A model generated the notes under the pieces. The model saw only the letters and a list, made by a program, of their open reading frames with translations, did no database searches and was not told the DNA's origin. Below are positions 33,141 to 43,890 of a stretch of DNA of 64,000 nt, one piece after another; position 1 is the stretch's first letter, and the number at the start of each line of letters is the position of its first letter. The DNA is from Turritopsis dohrnii. Lineage: Eukaryota > Cnidaria > Hydrozoa > Anthoathecata > Oceaniidae. Made by a program: the position numbers and the translations under genes. The DNA lies in contig BQMF02000102.1 in the NCBI GenBank assembly GCA_027922465.2, positions 434,001 through 498,000 on the forward strand. Direction: 5' to 3'.

Positions 33141-34689
33141 CTAGCCGCCAAGGCGGCGTCGCTCGCCGCCCATGTCCACCTGCTCTGTATCACTGTATCA
33201 ATAAACGTCAAATTTCCTTATAAACGGCTCGTATAACTTGTGCTCAACCAGAAGCAGATTCGAAGTCACAACCTCTGGTAAAACCAATCTTTTATCAGTG
33301 TAACAATTCACTCAAAACGTAGAGAGAGAAAACTTCAACTTTTTATTAACATTTGTTTTAAAAAAAGTTACGCGCTCTAACATGAGTGCTATCAAACGTA
33401 AGGGGGAAATGGTTTCTCTTCTTAAAAAGTTCACACGGAGGAGAGAAAAAAGGCACGTGCTAAATGAATAAATAGAATAAAAAAACGTTCGATCAGAACG
33501 CTTAACAATTAAAAGAAGAAATTAATTTATTAAAAAAAAAGCAAAAAAAAAAAACATTTTGTTTTCATATGATACTCTTATTTTACCTATCGGTTTTTAA
33601 ACATTTTGATTGCTCAAAAAAAAAGTTCACCCGTCTCAGACAGTCAGCCAAGAGTTAGTGGCAAACCGAACATATGCTGCCACGTTCTGCCACTGCTGCT
33701 TTTTGTCCAAAATGTTTAATCAGTTAGTTTCTTTGTATTTAGTTGATGTACAGTTTTCAAAGCCAAGTCAACGTGGAATATAAAACTAACAACTAGCATG
33801 TAGCTTTAGCTAAAAATGCCCCCGCGCTCAAGCATTCCAATTTGTACACACATACAGCAAGCTATACATTGCAAGCCTATACAACGGAAACAAAAACAAA
33901 CAAAACGTTTGTTACTTTTTGTTATCTCTTAAGCCTATGTCACACTGATGCTAATATAACTTTCAAAAAGTGTAAATAAGGCTTAACAAGTAATATCAGA
34001 AAGTATTTGCTACAAACAAAAGAAATGTGTGAACTGAAACCATGGATACGTATTTTGTAATCAAAATAAGATTAAGATTTGTTAAAGAAATTCTGTAAGA
34101 GCCAAAAAAAAAAAAACCTTTTTAAAAAAAAAAATTAAAGCGAAAAATCCATTACAAATCTGCGCTTCAAACTTTTATTCGAAACAAAATATAGCCAACG
34201 TTTACATAAAAAAAACAAGAAAAAAACATAAAAAGGTCTTATTGATCATGATCACACCAGGTTTGGAGGACAGAAAGAAGAAAAACACGAAGAACGACAA
34301 TTTGTAGGCTTTCTTGCATACACAGAAATCCAATTAAAATTTTTTTAAGGCAAGATCCGCCAAAAATTAGTGTTTGAATGAAATTTATCGAATGAAAGAT
34401 TTAGAGCTAAAACATATACAAAAATAAAATGTATTGTTGACAAAATTTCAGACTTCAAGCTGTGCTTCAAAATCCTAGTCGTTCACTTCACGAAAACAAC
34501 ACAAAAGTAATATGAAAAATGTCTAAGCAATTTTAGCATACGAATTTCCTAAATAACATAGTATAATATAATAATAAATTAGGAAAAGAAACATCCTGTC
34601 TCCCACCTACAGTACCATGCTTTGAGACATGGGAAAAAAGCAAAGTCAGCTAATAATTGTATACCACCGTGTAACGTCAACACGAAAGT

Positions 34690-34733
<44 letters not shown>

Positions 34734-35033
34734 GAACAAAATCGGAAACTGACATTCGCCTATCTCGTGAAACTACTATGCCTCCTCGCTCGCTTACGCT
34801 CGCTGCGGGGGCAATAATGATAAAAACAAAACGTTATTCCTATTAGTTCATCAGCCAAAAAAAGTCATGTTCGATTAAGGTTGCAATGTATTTGCTTCGA
34901 ACTCACATCGCACACAAAAAAAGAAATAATTTCGCTCACAATTTAATCTACCATTTTGCGTGACTTACAAACAAACGAACAAACAAACAAACAAACAAAC
35001 AAACAGACGGAGAATCGGTTATTAATATATAGA
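33141..35033 (-). mobile_element. Inverted canonical Helitron copy with a nested insertion
   Basis: On the minus strand it starts TCTATATATTAATA (35033 downward) and ends in the GC hairpin plus CTAG at 33141, with A and T as flanks. It is closely similar to the units at 19716-22231. Between about 33790 and 34818 it is interrupted by about 1 kb of unrelated DNA. Confidence 0.8.
33790..34818. mobile_element. Unclassified insertion inside the Helitron copy
   Basis: Alignment with the uninterrupted copies shows the target ATTATTGTTAG split, with TTG (CAA on the plus strand) present on both sides. That suggests a 3-bp duplication. Near both ends lies an inverted TGCCCCCGC motif (about 33818 and 34805). 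It contains a (GAT)n microsatellite at 34692-34731. The open frame over that repeat is spurious. No transposase. Confidence 0.5.
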
Positions 35034-35560
35034 TTCTGCTACTTTCCCGTCTTTGTTTTGAGCACGACTTCAAAACACTTTTTTTCACTTTGTGTGTATA
35101 ATGTTCAAATCTGATAATGATATTAGTCAAATTTAAATCATCTGCAAATAATATAGAGGGGAATAGAATTATGTTCTAAAGCCAATCTAGAATGGAAAAT
35201 GAATCGACGAATTAAGAACGAAAGTACATTCGTGTTATAGAGCTCGAACAACTGATAAAAAAGAATTAAGAATTAAGTCTAAAATTTAAAATGTAATATA
35301 TATACATTTTTCTCATAGCTTTCTCAACAAAGATTCTCATCATCAAAACATACATCCATGTTAAACGAGGTTTCTGCGTTATTGAAAGGAAAACTCTGTG
35401 TTTTAGTTTGATCGGCAATGCGGTATGTGTAGGGTTGTTAATTTGCAGATGTTTAAATATGTTTTAATTTCTGTTTTGAAGCGTTTGTCGTTCATAATAA
35501 GCGACATTGACAGCACCTTATAAGATTCAATAGCTGAATTATCCTTGTTTATAGGTACAT
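35034..35560. other. Non-coding, no feature recognised
   Basis: AT-rich spacer between the inverted Helitron and the GACGTC-rich element copy B. Confidence 0.4.
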
Positions 35561-37317
35561 CCCAGTAAACAAAAAAAACGTCTTTAAGTCGTCTTTAAGA
35601 TGTCTTTACAGATACTAAAAGGACGTCTTTAATACGTCTCTCCTTGGTTGAAATGTGCAACGCTTTGAGACGAGTTTCAAGACGTCTTTGAGACGTCTTT
35701 ACCACGAGTGTAAAAGCCGTCTTTAAAACGTCTTTCAAGATACAAAAAGTCGTCTTTAATACGTCTCTATATGATTGAAATCTGTATCGCTTTGAGACGA
35801 GTTTCAAGGACGTCTTTAAAACGTCTTCGATACGAGCGTAAAAGCCGTCTTTAAAACGCCTCCAAGTCGTCTTTAAGACATCATTCAAAATACAAAAGAG
35901 ACTTCTTTAATACGTTTCTACTTGGTTGAAATCTGTAACGCTTTGAGAAGAGTTTCAAAGACGTCTTCGAAACGTCTTCTAGAGACGAGAATAGTCTTTA
36001 AGACGTCTTTCAAGATGACACAAGGACATTTTTAATAAGGTCTTACTTGGTTGAAATCTGTAACGCTTAGAAGCTAGTTTCAAAACGTCTTCAGTACAGC
36101 TTCCAGACGAGACGAGACGAAAAACTTATGTAAATACAAAACTTTAGTTTTGGTGTTAAACGCAAGAAGAATGGCAGACAATTATTAGTTGCTCTTTCTT
36201 CTGCAACGATGTTTTCAAAATATATCTACACAAAACTTTAACCTTTTACGATTTACAATAAACGTATCTGCATAAAAATTTCTCCATTTGAAATATCACA
36301 TGTTGTGTTATCACTCAAAAAGTGGGTTATCATGACGATCACGTCTTCACTTTATAATAGAAATCAGCTTATTCTTTTTGTCAGAATTCTTGTTGCTGTA
36401 CATGTATAAATTTAAAATAGTACAGTTGAATGATTTTAAAAAGTCAAAATAGACCTATCACAAAATGTAAGATAAAGAGTTAAACAATTCACGTGTTACA
36501 GGCGGTTTCAAAAGAATAAAATGCATACATACGATTATATAGACCTTTTCGGAAAATATGTCAGAGCAGATCTTACCTCGCTTTCAACCCAAATAATAGT
36601 GGCATTTGTGTTGTTTTTGAAAATAAATGATACCCGAGAGGAAACCTTACACGAATTTTTTTTATGATTCTTAATTACGTAAGTAATTAGAAACATTTGA
36701 AACGAGGCAAGATCTGCCGTGACGTAATTTCCGAAAAGGTCTATTGGACCCTAGCGATGTGATGAATATGTAGCTAAGATAAAAATGTGTACACTTTGTT
36801 AAAAATCTCTTTTATATATAACTGTCATTTAATAAAACAACGTGATGAAAAAATATCTGTTATCTTTCTTTTACCACCCGAATTAACATTGAGATCGAGT
36901 TCTTAATTTCCTGAACGTTGTCACATATGTAGAAAGTATAGGGACATGTGTTATTCTGTTTGCTTAAACAAATTTTGTCTATACTATGTCTAAGTTTGTC
37001 GGAAAAAAGACATATAAGACGTTAATTCAGACGGCATTTGAAAAACATTTTATGAGAGACGTTTTGTGGAAGAAATTTTATGGATGACCTGTCAGAGACG
37101 TTTTTAAGACGTTTTGTGAAAGACGTTTTTTAAAAGACCTCTTCAGGACGTCTTTGAGATGTATTGTGGAAGACGTTTTTTAGGAGACCTCTTCAGGACG
37201 TCTTTAAGTCGTTGTTTAAGAGACGTTTTTTGAAAGACGTGCCAAGGACGTCTTCAGTAGTCTCAAAGACGTCCGTACCAGTTTGAGACGTCTTAAAGAC
37301 GTCTTGTGTTTACTGAG
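35561..37317. mobile_element. GACGTC-rich TIR element, copy B
   Basis: The left end CCCAGTAAACA.. and right end ..TGTTTACTGAG are inverted, with AT on both sides (35559-35560 and 37318-37319). Subterminal blocks (35580-36110 and 37010-37310) are full of AAGACGTCTTT-type motifs. The middle is non-coding. The architecture is the same as copy A at 28585-30151, but the terminal sequences differ beyond CCCAG, so they are sister families. A truncated relative lies inverted at 18750-19467. Confidence 0.75.
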
Positions 37318-37319
37318 AT

Positions 37320-37806
37320 ATGTATGTCTAATGTTTGACGGTAGCCACACAAGCAAAGAGCTTTGTATTTATAAAATATCCATTCAGAAGAAATACTCAA
37401 AGACTATAAGATAAGCTATACGCATGTATCTTTAAGGAAGCAAAAATAAAACTCTGACCTTCTGAAGCCTGATGTTTTATATACTTTAAAGCGTGTAAAT
37501 TCCTCTGATCAACAGTGAACTCAGAATACCTTCCTTCACTGAACATAAGAAAGGAAGAAAGAGCCAAAAAGATTAATTTGTGAACTTATTATTAACTATG
37601 AGCTTCGATCTGAATAAATGTTGAGGGAGTGGTTTTCAAAATACAAGGAAATCATAAAATTTTCAGTCCCGCATGTAAAGTTACCCTTTCGTTAAACAAA
37701 TGCGCTGCTTAAATCATTGTTTGAGCAGCGATAAATGTATCGCGATCATTGGTCCTAAAGTCTCCACTTTCAAATCTTTGCAATTGCATTGTTAAAATCG
37801 AAGACA
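37320..37806. other. Non-coding, no feature recognised
   Basis: Spacer between the GACGTC-rich element and the pogo-type element. Confidence 0.4.
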
Positions 37807-37808
37807 TA

Positions 37809-38694
37809 CCGTATTTCCTCCATCTAGCATCGCCCTCTGATAAGCGCCGCCCTCTAAAGAGCGCCGCACCTAAACTCTCAAAAATTTTAAGAGCGCCGCC
37901 CTCTGATAAGCGCCGCCCTCTAAAGAGCGCTGCACCTCTGAAAGCATTCGAGTGTCACATGATGCAACCTGTCAAAGCATTGTTAAAGAGCTATAATGTT
38001 GATTCCGTTACTGTTCCTGGTGGTTGCACTCCCTATATCCAAGCCCCTGACGTATCTTGGAACAAGCCCTTCAAGGCTCACGTAATGTCCTCCTACGATG
38101 AGTGGCTTAGCTCTGGCATTCATGAGCACACCAAAGCGGGAAACATGAAACCACCCCCAAGGAGAAAAATTGTAGAATGGGTTATCGAAGCTTGGGGTAA
38201 ATTGTCGAAAGAACTAATCATTCACTCTTTTAAAACATGTGCCTTGAATTTAACCACTGATGGTAGCGAAGATGACCAAATACACTGTTTTAAGGAACAA
38301 GGAGCATGTCCAGATGGAGCAGCGAGACTTCAGGAGTCGTTGCAAGTAGTTGAAGAAGAGACATCGTCACTCAACCCTTTTGAGATTTCAGAATCAGACA
38401 TGGAAGACGCCTGCCAGCCCTTTCACTTGATCGATGATGATCTTGAGAGCGGTAGCGACGAAGATATTGAAATATTATAAGTATTCTTTTAATAAGAAGA
38501 AAATATGTCTAAAAATCAAAAGTATGTTTTTTAATTTCATGGGTTGTTTCCTTGATTTCTCAGGCCTTTATAAAGTTGGAATCAATAATTTGAAAAGAGC
38601 GCCGCCCTCTGATAAGCGCCGCCCTCTAAAGAGCGCCGCACCTAAAATTTCGAAAATTTAAAGAGCGCCGCGGCGCTTATTTGAGGAAATACGG
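37809..38694. mobile_element. Internally deleted pogo/Tigger-type transposon
   Basis: The ends CCGTATTTCCTC and GAGGAAATACGG are flanked by TA on both sides (37807-37808 and 38695-38696). Subterminal tandem motifs of the form AGCGCCGCCCTCTGATA / AGCGCCGCCCTCTAAAG occur twice on the left (37830-37935) and once on the right (38595-38680). It retains only the last part of a DDE_1 transposase. Confidence 0.8.
37940..38480 (+). pseudogene. C-terminal fragment of a pogo-type DDE_1 transposase
   Basis: About 180 codons from FECHMMQPVKALLKSY to the stop at 38480, with the family signatures VPGGCTPYIQAPDVSWN, HEHTKAGNMKPP and AWGKLSKELIIHSFKTCAL and an acidic tail. The helix-turn-helix, CENP-B domain and catalytic aspartates are missing. 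The open frame upstream to 37749 only runs through the terminal repeats. Active relatives bind their ends and insert at TA. Confidence 0.8.
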
Positions 38695-38696
38695 TA

Positions 38697-39459
38697 AAGG
38701 TTATTGAGACGAAAGTTTTGACAAATATACCATTTGAACTGTTTACAACTCAGGAACCTCGATTGCGAGTATGCACTCAACGCAATGAAATTGTGCTATT
38801 TACTATAAAGTAAAGACAGCGCACAAAAACAGGTGTTCAAGCTGAAATTAAAAGTTATCAACATGCTCATAGTCTTCAAATAAAGATGTCAATGTACAGG
38901 GAAAATAGTGAGAAGTTAATCCCTGCAGCTGTAATGATGAAACGCGCAAGTAGTGCTTTCAGAAAGTTCCGAAACCTTCGTAACAAAGGAGATAAAGACT
39001 AGAACATCTATTGAGCGCAAATTTGGAACATATATGCCATGTCTTTTTAACGTAGCAGGTTTGCATTAGGTGGAGTTGAACCCACACATCATGTGTATGG
39101 TAATGATGCGTTAATTAGTGCGTATTAAACTTGTTCGTGATCGTGATTCGTAAGAACACTTCAGCTTTTTATGAGAAAAGATTAAAAAATCGCGATACAT
39201 TTTATCGCTGCTCAAACATTTTAAGTTGTTTGCTAGTGTTAATTAGCAGGAGTACAAAAGAATTTTCTGAATTGTCTCTGTGCATTGCTGGAAAACAGCG
39301 TATTTGAGCAAGAAAGTAAAAGTTAGAACCTAATTACTAATTACTAAAGACTTAAGTCTCAGAAAGCGACGAAACAGATAAACGCAGAGAAGTGGTGCTT
39401 GAAGTTGGACGAAAACATGGTGAAGAACAGATCCAAAAAAAGTTTATGAGCAGGTCAGA
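38697..39459. other. Non-coding, no feature recognised
   Basis: Spacer between the two pogo-type elements; no coding content recognised. Confidence 0.4.
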
Positions 39460-39461
39460 TA

Positions 39462-40252
39462 CCGTATTTCCTCTAATTAAACCACCCACCGCCCTCTATT
39501 AAACGCCGCCTCTTAATAAACGCCACATCTTGAAAAGCAGTATTTATTAGAAAACAAGCCAAGGGAGAAATATTTTAAAAAGTTTAATAGCTTTATTTGC
39601 CTTCTATGAACATATTCTTGCACGTTTGGATGAATTTTAATTGATGTATGATTAATTGTGTAGGAACATTCAGACCATATTATCGTATCTTAACAAAATG
39701 CTACTGCAAGTTTAGACAGTTAGTCTAAATTAGTAAATGTTCCACTCCCATTCTGACATCTTGCACATTTCAATCGCATAATCAGGATTCGTCTTGTTCG
39801 GTTGTCGCTGCAAATGAAGCGCTAAGATTATGGGCAATCTGATGAAAATCCCTTGCAAACTTTCGATTTTAACGTCAGCGAAAGCTATGAAACTTTTCAT
39901 GTCATGAAAGAAAATGGCAACAGTGACATTGATATTCTTTGAATTTTTTGTGTGATATGAATACAGTGAACTCACTATAATTCCACTTTCCATTACTCAA
40001 ACTCTCATAATTGAACTGAATCGTTGGGTCCCTTCAAGCTACAATCTAACAATATTACTCTATAACACGAACTCTCCACAACTTTTATTTTTCCCTTCGA
40101 AGTTCGAGTTAGAGAGAGTCTACTGCAGATATATTTTTAAAACATTTTCTCACAATCTTTCGTAAGGTTTTTACGAAAAGTTGTTGTATTAAGTCTGCTT
40201 TTATGTAATTTATCATTTTGTAATAAACGCCACATTATTAGAGGAAATATGG
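39462..40252. mobile_element. Pogo-type MITE
   Basis: The ends CCGTATTTCCTCTAAT and ATTAGAGGAAATATGG are flanked by TA (39460-39461 and 40253-40254). Subterminal 'aaacgcc' motifs parallel the 'aagcgcc' motifs of the element at 37809-38694. No transposase sequence is left; the 791-bp interior is non-coding. Confidence 0.75.
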
Positions 40253-40254
40253 TA

Positions 40255-41679
40255 CCGCACATACTGGCAGGTATGGAACATAACATGGAACACCTCAGGA
40301 TTATACTTTATAAAGTTTCGCGAAAACTTTAGAGGAGAGCAGTAAATATTAAACAGTCAACTTAAAACTCAGCTATAATATAACTCAGCTATAACTCATC
40401 TCTACTATAGGCATAATTTTTGACAGATCTTGGGAGGACCTGTAATTTTCCTTAATTGATCGGTAAGAGTTCTTAATGTACAATCTCCATAAAATTCCCA
40501 CTCTGTTTGCACCAGCCATAAAAAACAAGTGTATACTTGAACGTTGGAAATTTTTTGTATCAAGTTTCTATTAAACTTCAGCTAACTCCCCAGACGTTGA
40601 TGCTTTATAGTTTCCTCGAACCTAAAATGCCTAATACGCTTCGGATTCGGTAAAATAACCCAAGTTCTATGCTAATTGAAGCCAATATTAACGTTTAATG
40701 TTTCTGCGATAACTATAATCTGTCCTTTAGGATAATCAACAAGTTTGTTGTGAATTTTCCTTACTATCCAGAAATAGCTGCATATGGAAATAAATCAATT
40801 TTATTTTCCTGAATAATTACAATTCTATTGTTTTTTGAATCTCCTTCTAAATGAGGAACATCGTCTTCTTCAGGTGCTGCAATAGTTTGACTACATTCTA
40901 CAACAGTTGCTTGTGCCTTTCTGAGACCATCATTGAGTAGAGATAGCGTTGCCTTGCTTGCTCTTTCTCTGATGTAAATCATAAAGGCTCCACAGTTTTA
41001 AGTCTCTTTGATCGAACCGTAATTCCTAAAGCACATTCATGATTTAGAGAGATTTCATGAAGGGAGTGGTTGTCAATCTAACATAGATACTAACTTTAAT
41101 GATCTCATAAAATCCTTCTAGATCGGCATTATTTAGGTTGGTTTTTACCATCAGCACGTGTTTCTATAGTTGTCTTTCAACAAAACTAAATTATCTTATA
41201 TATTTGAACATTCGAAATTTCTTCCATTGGATAGACATACGTGATTGCCAGTTTTGGATGTGCTGAGGGGACATAGCATAGTAAACGTTCATCTGGATAT
41301 TCCTGAATTTGTCCGAGCTTAAAGGTTCAGTTGTTATCAAATGCGTGTCACTTGGCGTCTTTGTGTCCTTCCCCTGAGGCTGAGGTAGATATCTAAATAG
41401 TCCCGATTTTCAAGTTTTATTTGCTTGTGAAGGAATTATACCAATTCTTGTGAGCTTTGTTTTATTCAAATTAACCGTTTTCTGGTAATGCCAACCTATG
41501 TCCTATTATTTTTATCAGGCACATGGTGTTCTTGCACATCTTGAATTTTGAAAAGTCTCTCTGTAAAATTCTTCTTAAAATTTTCGACCAAAACTTTTAA
41601 TTATGATTTAGATGTAGTAACTCGCTTAACTTTTATTAGATTTCTGCGTAAGCAAGAAAGCTATTACAACCGGCTTTCG
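40255..41679. other. Non-coding; stub of a Helentron-like 3' tail at its end
   Basis: No recognisable gene. A 72-codon minus-strand frame (40764-40982) has no known domain. The last ~45 bases (about 41640-41685) form a hairpin tail (TTCTGCGTAAGCAAGAA) like the duplicated stub at 7318-7408, directly upstream of the tandem Helentron pair. Confidence 0.4.
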
Positions 41680-43215
41680 TTTTCTTCTTTTTTTTCTTAC
41701 TGTCCAAACCTAGCGGTTTTTTGAAAATTCATGCGTGCGTTTACATGAAACCAAAACGTCGTGCAACGCATGTCACCCAGCGAAGAAACCCTTTTAGATT
41801 TACAAGTTTCTTTGGTCAATATTAAATGGATTTTTAAGAGCATATACATATTTTAAGATGAAAACAAAATCTATAGAAGAAACTTCGAATTATTTTGAAC
41901 TGTGATCATTCTTTTCTAAAGAAGATTTCAACATTTTGTAAACAGAAGAGTGATGAAAAAGGTATACATTTGTTGTTTGTTTTTAGTGAAAACACAAAAC
42001 ATCTTCGTTTGTTTCATGTATGGGCTTATTCTTTTTAAGCTGTGGATACTGAAGCTCAGCTTAGAGTCCTCCTCAGCTCCAACATCAAAAATGTGGGTCT
42101 ACTGATGTTTTAATGTAATGTTTTAATGTTTGATGATAATTTTTTAATGTTTTAATGTTTGATTTGTTTTTAAGTTATATATATTGTCAATGTCCTTTAT
42201 TACAAATGGCTTTCCTAAATATAGTAGCGAATTCAAACATCTTCCAATTGCCTGTAAACTCAATACACAGCAAATCATGTAACAACCCAAAATTTTCCTT
42301 TCAGTATATAAATATGTGTGTGTGTGTGTGGTGACTTAGAAGTTTAGAGCATGCATAGGTTTATTTTTTAAATGATCAAAATTTTTGTTTGGTTTTTGTG
42401 TTTGCAATATTGGGAATTACATTTGTAATTAAAGAGATTGATAGTACATATCAAATGTTTAAAGTTTATGATTTACGTACGTATAGTCACTGTGTGACAT
42501 CTGAAAATATCAATATAAACATAAGCTGATTTTGTACTCCCACCAAAAGAAGGGATGTTTTATGTCATTCAGATGCAATTAAGTTTATCGGTGGTGTATA
42601 CGTATATGCAATGAAGTTTCGCGTAGTGTCAATTACAGTTTTGCAATGCCTTTGGGTGCATATGAATGTAATCAGAAATGTAATGTTATGTTGTAAAAAT
42701 CATTTAACCTTTCTTAAATTTCCTAAAGATTTTTTTTAAACTGATCATGAATTTCAACTTAGATGAAGAATATAAGTGCATGCCATATTGTTAATCAAAC
42801 TAAAACAAAAATTTCTGATATGAGTTAACTATATTATGTATGTTGATTTTAGTCGATATAAATGTATTTTGCATGACCAAAATTTATATGTTCCTTGAAA
42901 AATGTTTTGAGTTTATGATCATACTCATTAAGATATCTGATAGGATCCATGTATCTTTTATATTATTTTCTATCAACAAATGTTGTTCAGTTTATTGGCA
43001 GTATATATATACATTATAATAAAGTTTCTCATTGTGTCAATTATGCCTTCAAAATGTCCTGGAAGCATGTAATTAGGAATATTGTAGAAATTATTCAACC
43101 ATTCAATGATTCAAAATCATTCAAGTTTCAAGAATGCTATTGTAGTATTTCATTTTTCATATTTTAATTTTTCAACTGATTTTGCAGAAATCTTTCTGCC
43201 CGTAAGGGCATCTTG
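41680..43215 (+). mobile_element. Non-autonomous Helentron, directly upstream of the autonomous copy
   Basis: It starts with a TTCTTC/poly-T leader and ACTGTCCAAACCTAGCGG, and ends with two consecutive hairpins, GCAGAAATCTTTCTGC and GCCCGTAAGGGC, then ATCTTG. The same 5' and 3' sequences bound the autonomous element that follows without spacer. Two diverged copies of a ~400-bp module occur near the 3' end (about 42570-42720 and 42960-43100). No coding sequence. Confidence 0.75.
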
Positions 43216-43890
43216 TTCTTCTTCTTTTTTTTCTTACTGTCCAAACCTAGCGGTTTTTTGAAATTTCGTGCGTGTATTTACATGAAACCTATGCGTGCAT
43301 GCGTATTAAGCTTTTCTTTTCGTTTCACGAGGTCTCTCCCACGAGAAATTCTATGGAACGGTTCTGACTGCGGTAAAAATTATTATCTTGAATAAATTCT
43401 CTTCTCTAACTTTGGAATTTGAAGCTTCTATATTTTGGTAGGCTTTCCTTAGTGCTCTTTTATCCTCCATTTGCTTTCTTGGAGGCTTATATCCAGGGGT
43501 ATCGAAATAAAAGTGAAGTTTCTGTGAGGTTTGTCAGCACGCCCCTAGCTGACCATTGCAAAGCATTGATTGAAGCAAACTTGAATACATATATTGAGAA
43601 ATACCAAACAAACTATCGAAATTCAAGGTATATTGCCATATACCAAGCATACTATTGATTAAACCTGCTGTGGACATTTCTGTCTTGTCAGATTTAACTG
43701 ACTACATACAGCGACAACACTATATTGATTAAACCTGCTGTAGACATTTTTGTCTTGTCAGTTTTAACTGACTACATACAGCAACAAAACTGATTAAACA
43801 TACAGTACACACAGTGCAACATTGTTTACCTAGAGATAATACTTAGCTAATATTACAGTACTTTTTTCCGGATTATACATTATTATTATC

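Noticed and set aside
34629..34817. ORF with poly-Asp
   Set aside because: Product of a (GAT)n microsatellite inside a nested insertion.
40764..40982. 72-codon minus-strand ORF
   Set aside because: No recognised domain, splice context or neighbour support; left as unexplained spacer.
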